From Actinomucor elegans (taxonomy: Eukaryota; Mucoromycota; Mucoromycetes; Mucorales; Mucoraceae), in the NCBI GenBank assembly GCA_026027325.1, contig JAMSLZ010000001.1:4278001-4342000 (forward strand): a DNA stretch of 64,000 bases, written 5' to 3'. Under the pieces are notes generated by a model. The model saw nothing but the letters and a program-made list of their open reading frames with translations. It searched no databases and was not told the origin of the DNA. Shown in pieces: positions 1-11,932 of this stretch. Position numbers and translations under genes: made by a program. Every line of letters begins with the position of its first letter. The stretch's first letter is position 1.

Positions 1-2433
1 TAAAACGAAGCCAATGCTACCAATTCACTAGAGCGCCAAAGCCAGTAAACTGCTTCTAAGCCCTTAAACCAAGGTTTCTCGTTCATCTGACGTGGTACCA
101 CCTTGTTGTTCGTACTATGTCGGTGTAATGATGTACTACCGCTGCAAGTTAAATCAGCCGCATCCGTGCCTCGCCAAGTCACCAAAAAGAAAAAAGCAAA
201 CACGTCCAATACGATTTGCTCAGCGGCTAACATCCAAGTGTCAGCAATGGGCACCCATTCTTTGGCAAAGACCATGCCCCACATGTAAAAGATACCGTAA
301 CGTTCTGCATTGGATTCACCGGATGGGATAAAGTTGGCACGGAACCATGGCAAGGTCAATAGAGAAAGAATGTAAATAAAAGTAAGGTGCCATACAATCG
401 GTTGATCTTGCGGTAATTGCAAGTAGCGCAGAGACCAGATGAGAATTTGCTTTTGAAGACGGTGATAGGGCGTCTTTTTAGGCACTTGATCAATGGTATG
501 GATGCGTAACAACAATCGGTTGATTCGTTGCTTGCTTTGAATATCATTCTCGTATTGTGGAGCGTAGCATTTAGGAACGATGAGTAAGAATAACATGCTT
601 GCCATTGAAAATAGGGCAATAAATTGCAACTAATGAAGAAATGAGCAGGTTATGATCGTGTATAGATAAAGCACTTTTTTTTTTTTTTTTTTTTTTTTTT
701 TACCACTGTGGACATCTTTGATTTGATAATAAATTCACCAGAGCCACCATTGATCTTGATACGATGTGTATCTACACGAAATACTGTGTCAGAGGTAGAG
801 ACAGTTCCATTGACTGTACTGACTTTGATTGTTAAACGATGAGGTTTTCTATCTTCAAATAAGGATGCATCCCAGGGTGCAGTCCAAAGAGGGTTTGTGG
901 TGTTACCAACGCTTGTGGCGGGATACGGATGTAACACACCATCGATCAAGATATGGACCTTATCAATTGTATCTTGCTCGGCAACAAAGACTAGGAAACG
1001 AATGTGTGTACTTTGCCGAATACGCCATAGAGGTTCCTTGGTAGGAATAGAAAATCGGGCATCTTTTGGATTTGTAACCAAGATAGCAGGAGCAGGATGA
1101 ACAGGCGTAGGCCAAATGACTTTACCGTCTTGCATGGGTTGAACAAGACCAGCTGCATTCACTGGCGCTCTTTTGGGTATTTGATCGAGTGGCAGTTGAA
1201 GGTCGACGAATGAAATCAGATCGTGATCGACTGCCACGATTCTATAGAGTCCGTGCTCTTTCAGGTCACCTAATTCTAACTCGAGTGATCTGGTAATTGG
1301 ATCGTATGATTTGAGTACATCACCAAGGCCTAGGCAATGTTAGTTTGATATGATCCAAGTGTGTACTTAGCATTGTTTACCTGCTATTAACTTGTGAAGA
1401 TGACCGCAAAAATAAATACTGTAATGACTGGCTAAATCACGAAACGTTTTTCCTCCTTTCGAAACACCAAATACCATGGTAGTAGTCGGATAATGTGAAA
1501 ACTATATTTGAAACACATTTAGTTGAATGACCTTTTGTGGGTCTTTGTGATTCCTACCACGAATATATGGTTAAAAGGTTTCCAAGTTAAAGCATTCTCT
1601 AATTGATCCATTGTCTTTGAAGTGAGGTAACCGAAAAAGTTTAAAGGTCTAGACGGGCCTCTCTTGGGACTATTGATTTGGGATGAGTATACGATATTAC
1701 CACATAGCAAGTACTTTACCAAGCGTCAATAGCTACAAATTGATAGTCTCCAATTGGTTGATTTACTTGCCAAGAATAGATACCTTTTCCTTGCTCCACT
1801 AACCCAGCGCTTTTACCATGCGTGCGGTAATAATTGACCCGTGATTGCCAGGAGGGCAAGTCAAAGCAATCGTGATTTCCTCTCATGTCGTACCAGTCTA
1901 TGTCAACTTTCTCTTCAATAGCAGACTGATATAACTGCCATTCATCTGTATATTGCTGCGAAGTCACCCTTTTCTTATCTTTGGCGTCAGTTAAATCACC
2001 CGTAACCACTACAAATTTTGGCCTATTGCCCAATCGTTAGTCGGAAATTATGAATCAACAGTATGGTCACTTGCTTGATTACTGGTAGAATAGATTGGAT
2101 AAAGTGCAAGAAATGATGAGTATGCCCTTTAGGTCTAAATCTTGATACGTGAAGGTCAGTGGCCTAATAGAAATATGAGTACCAGGTGGTTTTTTTTTTG
2201 GGTGAATCACCGCAATTTACATGTATAAAGTAAAATATATTACTGGTATTTGTTCCAATGATAATAGAATCGTTTTTAAGATGATCTAATGGCTGTTGAG
2301 TGTGTATCTTATTTGATGGTAGCCAAGAACCGTATTCTGATCTTAATTCTCGAGTTGAAGACAAGTATAACTGAAATGCTCGTAAAGAGCATAGTAGCGT
2401 CAGTATAATACACAGTATACCCGATTTATTCAT
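1..2433 (-). CDS. TMEM62-like membrane metallophosphoesterase (3' end outside window)
   Basis: Calcineurin-like phosphoesterase fused to a membrane tail, as in animal TMEM62; the family's substrate is not established. Exons read on the minus strand: 2433-2221, 2163-2075, 2022-1720, 1669-1558, 1501-1381, 1329-704, then 629 to the window edge. Metal-site motifs are visible: TDLHVSRF, TGDLTDAK, RGNHDCFDLPSW, then GHLHKL. The TMEM62 block HYPTTTMVFGVSKGG is also present. The start at 2433 opens an N-terminal hydrophobic segment (CIILTLLCSL), likely a signal anchor. The second intron (2074-2023) is GC-AG, which is the only way found to keep frame into PKFVVVTGDLTDAK. The last intron carries a poly(A) run on the coding strand. 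The final exon is hydrophobic (IALFSMASMLFLLIV) and still open at the edge. Family call is sure, exact function unknown. Confidence 0.9.
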
Positions 2434-2840
2434 TAGGAAAACTAGAGAGAAAAGGAAAGATAAGAACCAAGAAAAAAAAAAAGAGGGCTTTTTAACTAAT
2501 AAACAAAAAAAATAAGGCTTTATTCTCCCTAAGGTGTGTACACAAAACGGCTGATGGCTCGGTTTGCCATGATCTTGTTCAATACACGTGTAAAACTTGA
2601 AAAAGAAAAATCTATCTTTCATCCCTTTAAGCTGACATATTGACGCTCCTGCTCCTTTATATGATGAATGCACATAAAAAAAACATGAAACAATTGATCA
2701 CCAAAACGCACATGCAATTGAAACTTTTCTTTTGAAAACAAACAATACACCCAAAGACTATCATATGGTACATTAACCAAACAATTACCCGCAAGTGTAT
2801 CACCTAGTAAAAGAATTTTATAACAAAAAAGAAGGGTATT

Positions 2841-3907
2841 TTATTTTGCAACGACAATAATCAAAGCCAATACACAACCAACGATGGTGATAATCAACAT
2901 GAAGCAGCACATATTCTTTCTAGCTCGCTTTTGATGACGATTGGCAGTCGTTAATTCATCAGCAGCTTGCTTGGTATTTTGAGATATATTCAAGACATTG
3001 CCATAGATACTCTCTACAGTAGATGATCAACAACTAGAACATGTTCATACATACAATTACTTACGGATGCCGCTTTCTTGTTCATTAACAAGCATACCAA
3101 GGTCACGGAAAATCTCGTTCAATTCAGTAATGCCTTGCTCAATACCTTGTATTTCACCTTCACGCTCAGAGATGAGTGTTTCATTATATTCAATTTCGTT
3201 GTCTAGCGCTTCAATCTGAATACGTCTTTGAGCATCATCTTGCTGTAATAATAACTGCTGTTCATCTACTTCTTCTTCTTCCTCTACTTGAGACTGAAGT
3301 GCTGCTGTAGTTGCTTTCTTCTTATCTACATATTCTCTCTGTTTCGATACAGAAAGTCTTTGGATATTTTGGAATTCCGATAACACCTTTTGAAAGTCTT
3401 TTGACAGTTTCTGCTGTTCCAATTTTCTTTGGCGCTATATAATATAGGTTCAGTCTTTTTTTTCCCCCTTACATTTGCATACTGCTACTTTACTGTTTTT
3501 TTCGGATCCGTTATTTGATATTGAGTCAACTTTTTTATATCGGCAGTCGCATATTTTATTAGATCCCGGGTGCCTTCTGTAATATCGTGTCTGAGTAAGT
3601 GGAAACAATGAGTTTAGATAGCCTCTTTTCTTTACCGATGAACTTACAGATTATTTCTGATAGCAGGTGTATCTCTTGGAGTACCCAAGCATTTAACAAG
3701 CTTATCTATACTTCTGATATTGTTGTTGATATGAAACACTTGTTGCGAAATTGTCATTGTCAAAGTTTTGTATTCAGCATCATTGCCATCTAGTTCATTC
3801 GGAATTAATAAGGATCAACGTATATAGACTCAGACATTACCTTGCTGTACTCTGTTTCTGCCAGAGCTAGATACTCCTAAGCCTTGCTCCAAGTCATTAA
3901 AAGACAT
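2841..3907 (-). CDS. Pep12/syntaxin-7-like endosomal Qa-SNARE
   Basis: A t-SNARE for fusion at endosomes or the vacuole. Five exons (3907-3841, 3789-3648, 3590-3494, 3434-3065, 3013-2841) give 282 aa in frame. The order is a short N-terminus (MSFNDLEQGLG), a Habc-type helical domain (about 25-130), a linker with an acidic run, the SNARE motif around EIFRDLGMLVNEQ with the zero-layer Gln in NEQ, and a C-terminal tail anchor (CCFMLIITIVGCVLAIALII) ending VVAK. LGTPRDTPAIR and TRDLIKYA match the syntaxin-7/Pep12 subgroup rather than plasma-membrane syntaxins. A split between Pep12 and Vam3 roles cannot be made from sequence alone. It lies tail-to-head with the TMEM62-like gene, about 400 bp apart. 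Confidence 0.9.
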
Positions 3908-5060
3908 TTTGTATAACAAATATGGGCGAGAAAGAAAGAAGAAAAAAAGACGATAAACCGAAAATCCTTTCTTGTGTCAGGTACGTCAGTAAGCTATAAT
4001 TCTAATTGGTTCTGTTGCGTTATGCTTTAAAAAACGCTCCTATTGTAACTCTAGCTTTGCCACCGTAGTCATTGTGCAAGTCTTGCATGCAGAAAGAGAC
4101 GTGCACTGATGCGTTGCATCTGAGTACTAGTTTCCTTATATTAAAACTTTTTTTTTCCTACGCACTTTAATGCCATACTTGATAATGTCAATATGATACA
4201 AAACAATTCATCCCATATCAAAGTATATAACAACTAGTTGTACAGAAAGCAAGTTTTGTTGTTGGCGCAAAACAACTTGACTGCTAGAATATTAAAACCT
4301 TTATTTTTTATGCATATAATGCATACATCACCAACTTCCAAGACCTATACTACCAAAAACAAAATGGCACTATCAACTAGGGCTTTAAAAAAAATGAAGC
4401 AAAAGGCATATCACCTTCACCACTGCACTGCAACAAATTTTTCATTTTTATTGGTAAGCGAAGTACGACATAAGTATTCTGACTCTCCTCCTACTTCAGA
4501 GTCTTGATGCCACTTTTAATAGCAAAGAACAGCCAACACGAAGAATGGTTTAATTGAATTCAAATATGTACCTCCTGGTGCTAAAATCATTCGCTATTGC
4601 TTTCAAATGATCGAGTCAATTTAAATAAAATATTAATTCTTGCATTTTTATTTTTATTTTTATAAATGCAATTATATTGATTATTCATTATGAGAATTGT
4701 AGTTATGATAACTGCTTACTAGCCGATCAATAATTAAGAACGCAGCTGTATTTGGTAAGGTTACAATCGATACAAAAACTTGGTTTAAGAATATAAATTT
4801 GGAGTTCAAAAATCGAATAGTGTAATGCATATGTAAGTTAATCTATATGTCGTTTGATACGCTTTTGCATTATATAAAAAGCACTTTGAAACTATAGAGT
4901 TTAATTTAGAACAAAGCTCGAGGTTTTAGTTCCTTCTTATTTTTCTTCCTTTATTGTTAGGTCTCCGAATGCCAATCAAAACTTTGCATAAAATCACCCC
5001 CATCTTAAAAGGGATTCAGTCTTAACTGCACAGGGTGTTTACCTCTTTCAACTAAACCCA
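3908..5060. other. Gene-free interval between divergent genes
   Basis: AT-rich spacer between the minus-strand SNARE gene and the plus-strand DUF202 gene, so it should hold both promoters. The only open frames are short and start at non-ATG codons. No RNA gene or repeat was recognised. Confidence 0.5.
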
Positions 5061-5490
5061 ATGACTGATAGAAAAGAAAAATTAATTCGAGGCCATCGAC
5101 GAGAATCAGCCTTATTTACACTTGTTGAACTACAAGATTTAAGAGGTAGATAAACAGACATTAAGTAATGCTACTAAATGACTAATAAAAAAAAAACGTA
5201 CAGCACACCAAAGAACCTTTGAAGGTGCATATTGGAGAACAGCATTAGCAGCATTTTCTTCGGGATTACTGATTCTCAAAGTATTTACTCGAGAATTTTA
5301 CAAGATTGGGATAACATTCTTTGTATTTGGCCTGGCCATGCTGGCTATTGCATTATGGAGGAGAAGAACTTCCTTCGACGTTTTTGACCAAAGTATTCCT
5401 TACAAAACAAGCGGCGATTGGGTTATTTTAACAACCATAGTCACTATGGCCACATATATCGTATTGCTTGTTCTTTTGTGGAATTTATAA
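5061..5490 (+). CDS. DUF202-family small membrane protein
   Basis: Small integral membrane protein of the DUF202 family, whose function is not known. Two exons (5061-5145 and 5204-5490) join in phase to give 123 aa. The family signature is split by the intron and reads ELQDLRAHQRTFEGAYWRTA, where the Arg-Thr-Phe and Trp-Arg-Thr-Ala positions are the conserved ones. Three hydrophobic helices follow: about residues 44-60, 66-84 (ITFFVFGLAMLAIAL), and a C-terminal one (VILTTIVTMATYIVLLVLL) that ends just before the stop. The intron (5146-5203) contains an A9 run. The start codon begins a charged N-terminus with RRESALFTLVE, typical of fungal members. The gene is missed by simple ORF calling because each exon is short. 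Confidence 0.75.
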
Positions 5491-6855
5491 TATTGTTTGT
5501 TTTCAACTATCTATCTATACCCTTCTTTCCCCTATATATTTTATTCTAGTATTCTAAAAAAAAATAAACTACAGAAATCCCATCTATTATATAAATATAT
5601 AGCTCACATGATAAATGACACTTGTCATCATAGATCTAGTAAACCATACAGTGCAACTTTTTTTTTTTTTTTTTTACAGATTTAGTTTGCAATATCATGT
5701 TATAGAGGGTAACATGGGAACATATTGGTAATAATGATACTATTAGGTGGCATCATGAACCTTAAACCAGAAAATTGTATCTAGATCAATAAAGGACAGA
5801 AATGACGTTGCACTTCTTGAAAAATATATAGAGCAGCATGTGCCTCTTTTCAATGAACCAGCTTTCGTGATTCCATGTTGGCAAAGAAAAGCGCCAGAAT
5901 ATATTAGATTGCTTTCTGGATAGTATTTTTCTTTTTATTTGATTGTATAATATGTACTAATGCTATTGCCATCACTTTTACCATAGCTTCCACAACGTTA
6001 ACAACCACTGAAGAAGTTGACACTATTACTTCTACCACAGCAGCCGTTATTATCATGTCAGAACAACATAAAGATAAATACTGGAGGTACGATAGTAACC
6101 ATCAAGATAAAGATGATGCAGATGAGAATTGTAAGGAAGATGAATAAATACAAACCAGAACAAATATAGTCTTTATTATGGTGATAGATATGAATGCGTA
6201 GATAAAATATATTCTCAAATTCCAATACTATTGTTTAGTCCTGTCATAATAGATGTCTTTTTTTTTGTGATAAATAGTCAACATCTAGAGATAGTAGTTG
6301 GTGGGCTCTCGGCTTATAATGGTATAGCTACTTAGATCAACCTCATGTCACTATTTCTTAGTGAAGCAAAGTAAGTTAGATCCTTGAATGGTGCCATCGT
6401 TGTAGTACAATCAGATTATTTGATTCTATCAAGGTCCTGGTTATTTGAATCGAAATCTACTTAATTCAGATTAGTTGCGGATATAACTAAACCGACTTTG
6501 GAGATTCAAGAAATAAAGACTTTACGTGGCATACTTTTTCATCAAGCAACGACAATTTATTGATTTGCAACCTTGCATAATCTGCAATTGAAGTGTCGCA
6601 TTTCCTCCAACACTATCGAACATACTCACCTTTTGGCTGCCGATTCATATATTACATCATTGAGAATATTGAATCACAGCATCTCTATTGCATTTATCTC
6701 TTTTCCAATTATTTTGGTGGACACTTAACACGTATTTATAGATGGTTGTGAAGCATTTCTTGGAAAAGCTATAGCCTTAACTTTACCCGCTCAAACAGAA
6801 ATACAAGAAAAATAGGATAGTTTTATTTGAATGTGATAATGCATACGTTATTTAT
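5491..6855. other. Gene-free interval with one short coding-like stretch
   Basis: Contains a poly(T) run near 5659-5677. A stop-free plus-strand stretch at about 5942-6147 is Thr/Ser-rich then acidic and charged (ending NCKEDE before TAA), but it has no convincing start, splice sites or family match. It may be a gene remnant or chance. Confidence 0.35.
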
Positions 6856-7970
6856 TTACAAGTCTGCAACATGGACAACCATCTTGCCAAAGTTCTTGCC
6901 GCGAAGAACGTCAATCAAAGCTTCGGGGACCTTGTCAATGCCTTGAACAATATCTTCCTTGTATTGAATAGTTTTGTTTACTAAAAGAGGAGTGACATCT
7001 TGAAGGAACTTGTCCTCGTAATCCATATGGTCCATGATAATGAAACCATCAAACTTAATTCTCTTACTAACAATATACATGGAATTGTAGATAGGTTCAG
7101 GTTTTTCACGGTTGTATTGAGAAATCATGCCGCAAGCAATGATACGAGCATAGTTATTAGCAACGGCCAATACGGCATCAAGCATCTTGCCACCAACGCC
7201 TTCAAAGTACACGTCAATACCGTTAGGACAGTGCTTCTGCAAGTTTTCTTGAATATCACCGTTCTTATAATTAAAAGCAGAATCAAAGCCAATGGATTTG
7301 AGGTATTCTACCTTTTCATCTGAACCAGCAGAACCAACAACGTAACATCCCATGGCTTTACCAAATTGACCTACGAGTTGACCAACAGCGCCAGCAGCAG
7401 CAGAAACATAGAGAGTCTAGATCATTTTTTTTTTTTTTTTGTTAGTTAATATAATCATCATACAATGTCCATTCGCCTTACTTCGTTCTTCTTGGGCTGA
7501 CCAATTTCGCGCAAACCATAGTAAGCAGTTAAGCCAGGCATAGCAAGAACGCCAACGTAATGGCTAAGAGGAAGGCCGTTCTCCTTAGAGTCGTTACGCA
7601 CGGCGTAGGCAATCTTGGCGTATTCGGCATTCACTTGGACGTATTCTTCAAAAAGACCGAGACCAGTACGACCGTAGACAAGATCACCTACTTTATAATC
7701 GGGATGGTTTGACTTTACCACAACACTCATAGTATCGCCGCTCATAGGCTCATTGACAGTAAAAGCAGGAGCATAGGACTCGATAGAAGGATCACGCATA
7801 CGACCTCTCATGTAAGGATCAACCGAAATTTCAAGCGTCTTCAAAATGAAATTGCCCTTAGGAAGATCAGCATCCAAGTCGATAGTGGATTCCCTGATTT
7901 TCATGTGTTCACCGGCTTCAGGGAAGGTAGTAGGGATCTTGGTAAAGATGACTTGCTTGTTGGAGACCAT
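6856..7970 (-). CDS. Zinc-independent MDR oxidoreductase (PTGR1/CurA-like)
   Basis: NADPH-dependent double-bond (alkenal/one) reductase family. Members reduce the C=C bond of enones such as oxidised lipids and 15-oxo-prostaglandins; the true substrate here is unknown. Two exons (7970-7482, 7416-6856) give 349 aa, the usual length. The N-terminal catalytic GroES-like domain has EISVDPYMRGRM and GLTAYYGL. The Rossmann domain opens with VSAAAGAVGQLVGQ and carries YFEGVGGKMLDAVL. No zinc-ligand pattern is present. The C-terminus NFGKMVVHV is typical. The intron contains a poly(A) run on the coding strand. A TATA-like element lies about 70 bp upstream of the start. Confidence 0.92.
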
Positions 7971-8395
7971 TGTTTTTTTATATGTTATATGATCAATTGA
8001 TTGAAGAAAAGAAGACGCAAACGCCCGAGCCTCTTAGACTCTTTTATAATTATAACGTCAGTAATCTCCATTTCATTATCTGAGATAATAAATTTGACAG
8101 CGTATTATTCAGCATGAAATTATTCAGCAGGGAACCTAAACCTAACAAACGAGCATTCAGTTTTTTTTTTTTTTTTTGAAGCCAGAGCTTATTAATCCGG
8201 CAAGACTTTCTTACTAGTTGAAAGACCTAACCATTATTATAATGAAAGCAATGTTAGTATAAACGCGTTACACGAGAGCATTTTGATTATCTTGATTTTG
8301 GCAGGTGATGATGCGCACTGAAACCTTATTACTCAGAAAGGTTTTTGAGTTATATTTTATACGCGGCATTTTCTCAACATTACGTCTTAAATGCA
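7971..8395. other. Divergent intergenic/promoter region
   Basis: About 425 bp between the minus-strand MDR gene and the plus-strand F-box gene, so it should contain both promoters. It includes a T17 run (8161-8177) and an AT-rich near-palindrome around 8077. No coding sequence is seen. Confidence 0.55.
8041..8048 (-). promoter_or_regulatory. TATA-like element upstream of the MDR gene
   Basis: TATAAAAG on the minus strand, about 70 bp before the ATG at 7970. The position is suitable, but AT-rich background makes chance matches common. Confidence 0.35.
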
Positions 8396-9839
8396 ATGCC
8401 CTCTATAAGTAAACTTAATGACGATTGCCTCGAGCTCATATTTATTGCTTGTGAAGGCTGTCCTTGGACTTTGTATTCCTTATCAAAAGTGTGTCGGCGG
8501 TGGTATAAGATAATTCAAAGGCCAACTGTGGTAAGGTTATTTGCTGCTAGTTGCATATCAATCCTTTTCCTAAAATCCTTATTATTCATAGTGGCGCGTA
8601 CTTGTAATCAACAAGATCAGTCTATATAATGCATATACTCGGTATCTATCCTCAGAATATAATACGATGCGTTTAGAAGCTGTCAGGTCGCTGACAGTAG
8701 CTAAACCGAGTGAAACTCGTCATGCTCATTTGAGACCACTTCCACTTGAAAAGCTGAAGCACATTACTCATTTGCAAACGTCCAATCTCTGCTTGGCAGA
8801 GATTGATTACTTGTTGCATCAGATCATTGGGACTAAATCAGAACTGCATTCAATCATATGTAGGAATATCGAAACTTGGTGCTTTACGCGTCTATTCGAC
8901 TTTGACTTGATTCTAATGCATCCCTCTTTACGTCGGATTCAATATCATTTCTTGGACGATGGCCGCTTCGGATATGCTTCCATTCATAATAGTACTAATC
9001 TAAAAGGAAACTCATTATCTGAAACCATTCGTTCGTTTTCACTGACAAGTATTCGCGACAGTGAATGTATGCAACAGCTTAATCTACTCAAATCAATGGA
9101 AGATTTTGAAAACGGACGGGATGAGGACTATGACCAGCAGGATATAAACATGATAGAGAAGAGAAAAAGCGATTTGTTAGAAAGTTGGTACGTACTAGAA
9201 ATCTTTATGTTATCAAAATACAAGATTTTATCGGACCTGCGTGATTTGGAGCACTTCGAATACGGATTCTGTTATGCTTGGACGCCTGATGTTTGGCGAG
9301 ACTGTTTTGGTAAAGTCCTGGCAGCGAGCCCTGCTTTGAACTCACTCGGCTTACATGGCTGGGATCAACTGGGAAAACTGGTGAAAGCGGGCAGTAAGAG
9401 CTCAACAATTCAACCTATCCGAGCTGACGCTGAATTTGCCATTGCTGAATGTTTTGAAAACTTGACGGATTTGAGGCATTTGAAACTTGTAGACTTCAGT
9501 ATAGGGCCAGGTTTAATTCGCGCTGGTAAAAGTATTTCAAAGTCTGTTCAGTATATAGAGATTGTCTTTTCAAACACTTTTGTTCCATACCTTGCTGAAT
9601 CAGCGGATGTTTGGCTATTAATGGGTCCCGTGAAGGAATTCATTGTCTCTGCTTTCTCCAACAAGGATACCACTCTGAAACGACACGTAGATATCCGCTT
9701 GCATCCTGATTTGATAGATGCGATCAGACGCAACGAGTTTTTTATTGAACAACCTTTCTTAAAGTCGATCAAGACATCACTTGAAGGATTCAATGTTCAA
9801 GTGACTCTACAGAATGATGTACCCTCGTCTTTCTTATGA
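8396..9839 (+). CDS. F-box protein
   Basis: Likely substrate adaptor of an SCF ubiquitin ligase. Exon 1 is 8396-8530 and exon 2 is 8592-9839, joining in phase 0 to give 460 aa. The F-box lies at residues 1-40, with the Leu-Asn-Asp-Asp-Cys-Leu-Glu-Leu-Ile-Phe start and VCRRWYKIIQRPTVWR end. The rest is Leu-rich (LEHFEYGFCYAW, NLTDLRHLKLVD) and resembles an irregular leucine-rich-repeat substrate domain. The ATG at 8396 is preferred over the upstream in-frame codon because the F-box begins right after it. It is followed after 125 bp by another F-box gene on the same strand. Confidence 0.8.
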
Positions 9840-9964
9840 TATACATTGAATAAAAAAGACTGAATGTTTCAAATAATGAATTGGTGATCATGTTTCACCT
9901 TTAAACGCACAAAAACGCATGAACTTGCGACTTATAGTATCTCTCTTTTTCTTCTTCTTCATAA

Positions 9965-11932
9965 ATGTCCTTGCCAACTTTACCAAACGAGATTTTCACC
10001 GAAATTTTGATATTACTATCATTCATTGACCAAAAGACATGTATGGAAACTTCTCAGGCTTGGTATGACCGCTTTCAGCCTTCAGTCTTGCAACACTTAA
10101 GCATAAACTCAAGACAGCATTTTGTACAGTTTTATAACAAGCTTGAGAGCTCGCATCAAACAAATAGACCATTCGGTTTACTGGTGCGCCGTTTAAGATT
10201 GGGCCCTCATGTAGGTTTTGTTAGCTCCGAGTTCAACGCTTTGCCGCTCTACTGTCCGTTTCTCGAGTTTCTCGATTTCAATCCACTGATGTGGCGTTAT
10301 ATTGCATATTCAAGCACCGTTGCAAGGTGGAATCACTTGACACGGCTACCTTGTATGGACAAACTGCGACTGGCAGTACCAATATTGCATGATACAGGCC
10401 ATGGTATTACTCAACTTGAGCTTGGCTCGACAATTGTGGATGAACTCGCTGGGGCAAGCCATTCTATCATTTCTATTTTGTCTTTTACACCCAGCCTAAC
10501 GTCTCTTCAGCTTTCTGGTGGTATCACAATAGCTCAAAATATCTCAATTTCGGAATTTGAATCCATTCATACGTTGTGTCCAAAGCTCGAATCACTGTCT
10601 CTGAGATCATTCGACTCCCACTTGAAAACAAATGATAGCTACTTGATTGATATCGAAACACTTCCAGTGGCATTTCACCTGAAAAAATTGCGTATCGACA
10701 TCTCGATTAATAGCGAGGAGTTCCTTTACTACTGGGCACACAAGTATCCTCACATTGAAAGTCTGGATATTCAGCTGCGGCTGCTCGAGCCAGAGTACTA
10801 TCACGAAGCGATCCGGCCCCAGAACTCACGCATGAAGGAATCTTTTTCCTTGATGGCCACTCGTTTCACAAAACTTAGAAGGTTTCAAGCCAAATTTGAC
10901 GAAAAATACTTTCCTTGTGATGTATTTCTACGGGGACTCAATGATGCACGAGCTCAATTGAAAGAAATTGTGATTCATTTTTTCAACTTTGATTACTATC
11001 GACGAAGTGCGCGCAACTTTAAGCTGCTTGTAAACAATTCAATCAATACTGTGACAAACGTAACGCTTTGTAATTGGGATAGAAGCTGGGATTACGAAGA
11101 GGATATCTTGGAGCCTCTATGTCAATGCCAGTACCTTCAAGTTCTCTCACTATCACCTCAGCCTGGTACGCTGACCGAGTTCGACTTTGATATCATCTTG
11201 GATCGCTTCATTCATCTAAAGAAACTGGAACTTGCAAATACGTACAATTTATTTGTAAGAGATGATGGCAATGTCAATATATTCAATACACATCGATTAG
11301 AAGAGCTTTCACTCAAACATACCATGATCAACAATCGCCTATTTGAATACCTCGCTGTCAGATGTCCTTTCCTGAACAGATTGAACATCTCTAATATCAC
11401 AAAGCCCTATGACAATGATATTCAAGTAAAGATAGATATGCCCAATCATTCCTTCAAATCAATTCAAATCCGAGGACTCAGACTAGGCCTACGCATTGAA
11501 GATACAGGCTTTCAGTGTAGTTACGAGTCTACCCTGTTCTCTTTGGAGCAAACACAAAAGGTAACTCAGAGACAGCTTCGCCAACACCGATCACTCTACT
11601 TGGACAGTAACTGTACTTCATCCAAGGTAGGCTCTCAATTTCCAGAAAGATGGTATCATCTCTACCAACCCACTAAGACTCGCTATCATGGAGGTGTATC
11701 GAAAGAGAATGTCAAAAAGAGCAATGCAAGGCTCCAAAGATTGAATGATGAGGCTATCCATAAAATTAAGAACCTGCAAATGGCAAAGCAACTATGGGAG
11801 CAAATCTCATTCACGGGGCCGAGAATAAAGTATGAAGACAAAAGCAATTGGTATCTGGATATTCCGTACGGTTATATTTCTGTTCGATGTAATTCTGTGT
11901 CAGACTTTTCATTTGAAGGTATTCACGTTTAA
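9965..11932 (+). CDS. F-box/LRR-like protein, intronless
   Basis: Single-exon protein of 655 aa. The F-box-like N-terminus reads LPTLPNEIFTEILILLSF followed by a Gln-Ala-Trp-Tyr-Asp pattern at residues 4-45. The middle has irregular leucine-rich repeats (LTRLPCMDKLRLAVPIL, HLKKLELANTYNLF, RCPFLNRLNISNITKP) with about 25-30 residue spacing. The C-terminal 150 residues are basic and lack the repeat. The predicted role is an SCF substrate adaptor; the target is unknown. It lies 125 bp after a first F-box gene, but the two proteins show little similarity beyond the F-box, so a recent duplication is not supported. Confidence 0.82.
   Translation: MSLPTLPNEIFTEILILLSFIDQKTCMETSQAWYDRFQPSVLQHLSINSRQHFVQFYNKLESSHQTNRPFGLLVRRLRLGPHVGFVSSEFNALPLYCPFLEFLDFNPLMWRYIAYSSTVARWNHLTRLPCMDKLRLAVPILHDTGHGITQLELGSTIVDELAGASHSIISILSFTPSLTSLQLSGGITIAQNISISEFESIHTLCPKLESLSLRSFDSHLKTNDSYLIDIETLPVAFHLKKLRIDISINSEEFLYYWAHKYPHIESLDIQLRLLEPEYYHEAIRPQNSRMKESFSLMATRFTKLRRFQAKFDEKYFPCDVFLRGLNDARAQLKEIVIHFFNFDYYRRSARNFKLLVNNSINTVTNVTLCNWDRSWDYEEDILEPLCQCQYLQVLSLSPQPGTLTEFDFDIILDRFIHLKKLELANTYNLFVRDDGNVNIFNTHRLEELSLKHTMINNRLFEYLAVRCPFLNRLNISNITKPYDNDIQVKIDMPNHSFKSIQIRGLRLGLRIEDTGFQCSYESTLFSLEQTQKVTQRQLRQHRSLYLDSNCTSSKVGSQFPERWYHLYQPTKTRYHGGVSKENVKKSNARLQRLNDEAIHKIKNLQMAKQLWEQISFTGPRIKYEDKSNWYLDIPYGYISVRCNSVSDFSFEGIHV

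Noticed and set aside
4238..4507. 89-codon plus-strand frame
   Set aside because: Starts at a non-ATG codon, has low-complexity composition and no family resemblance.
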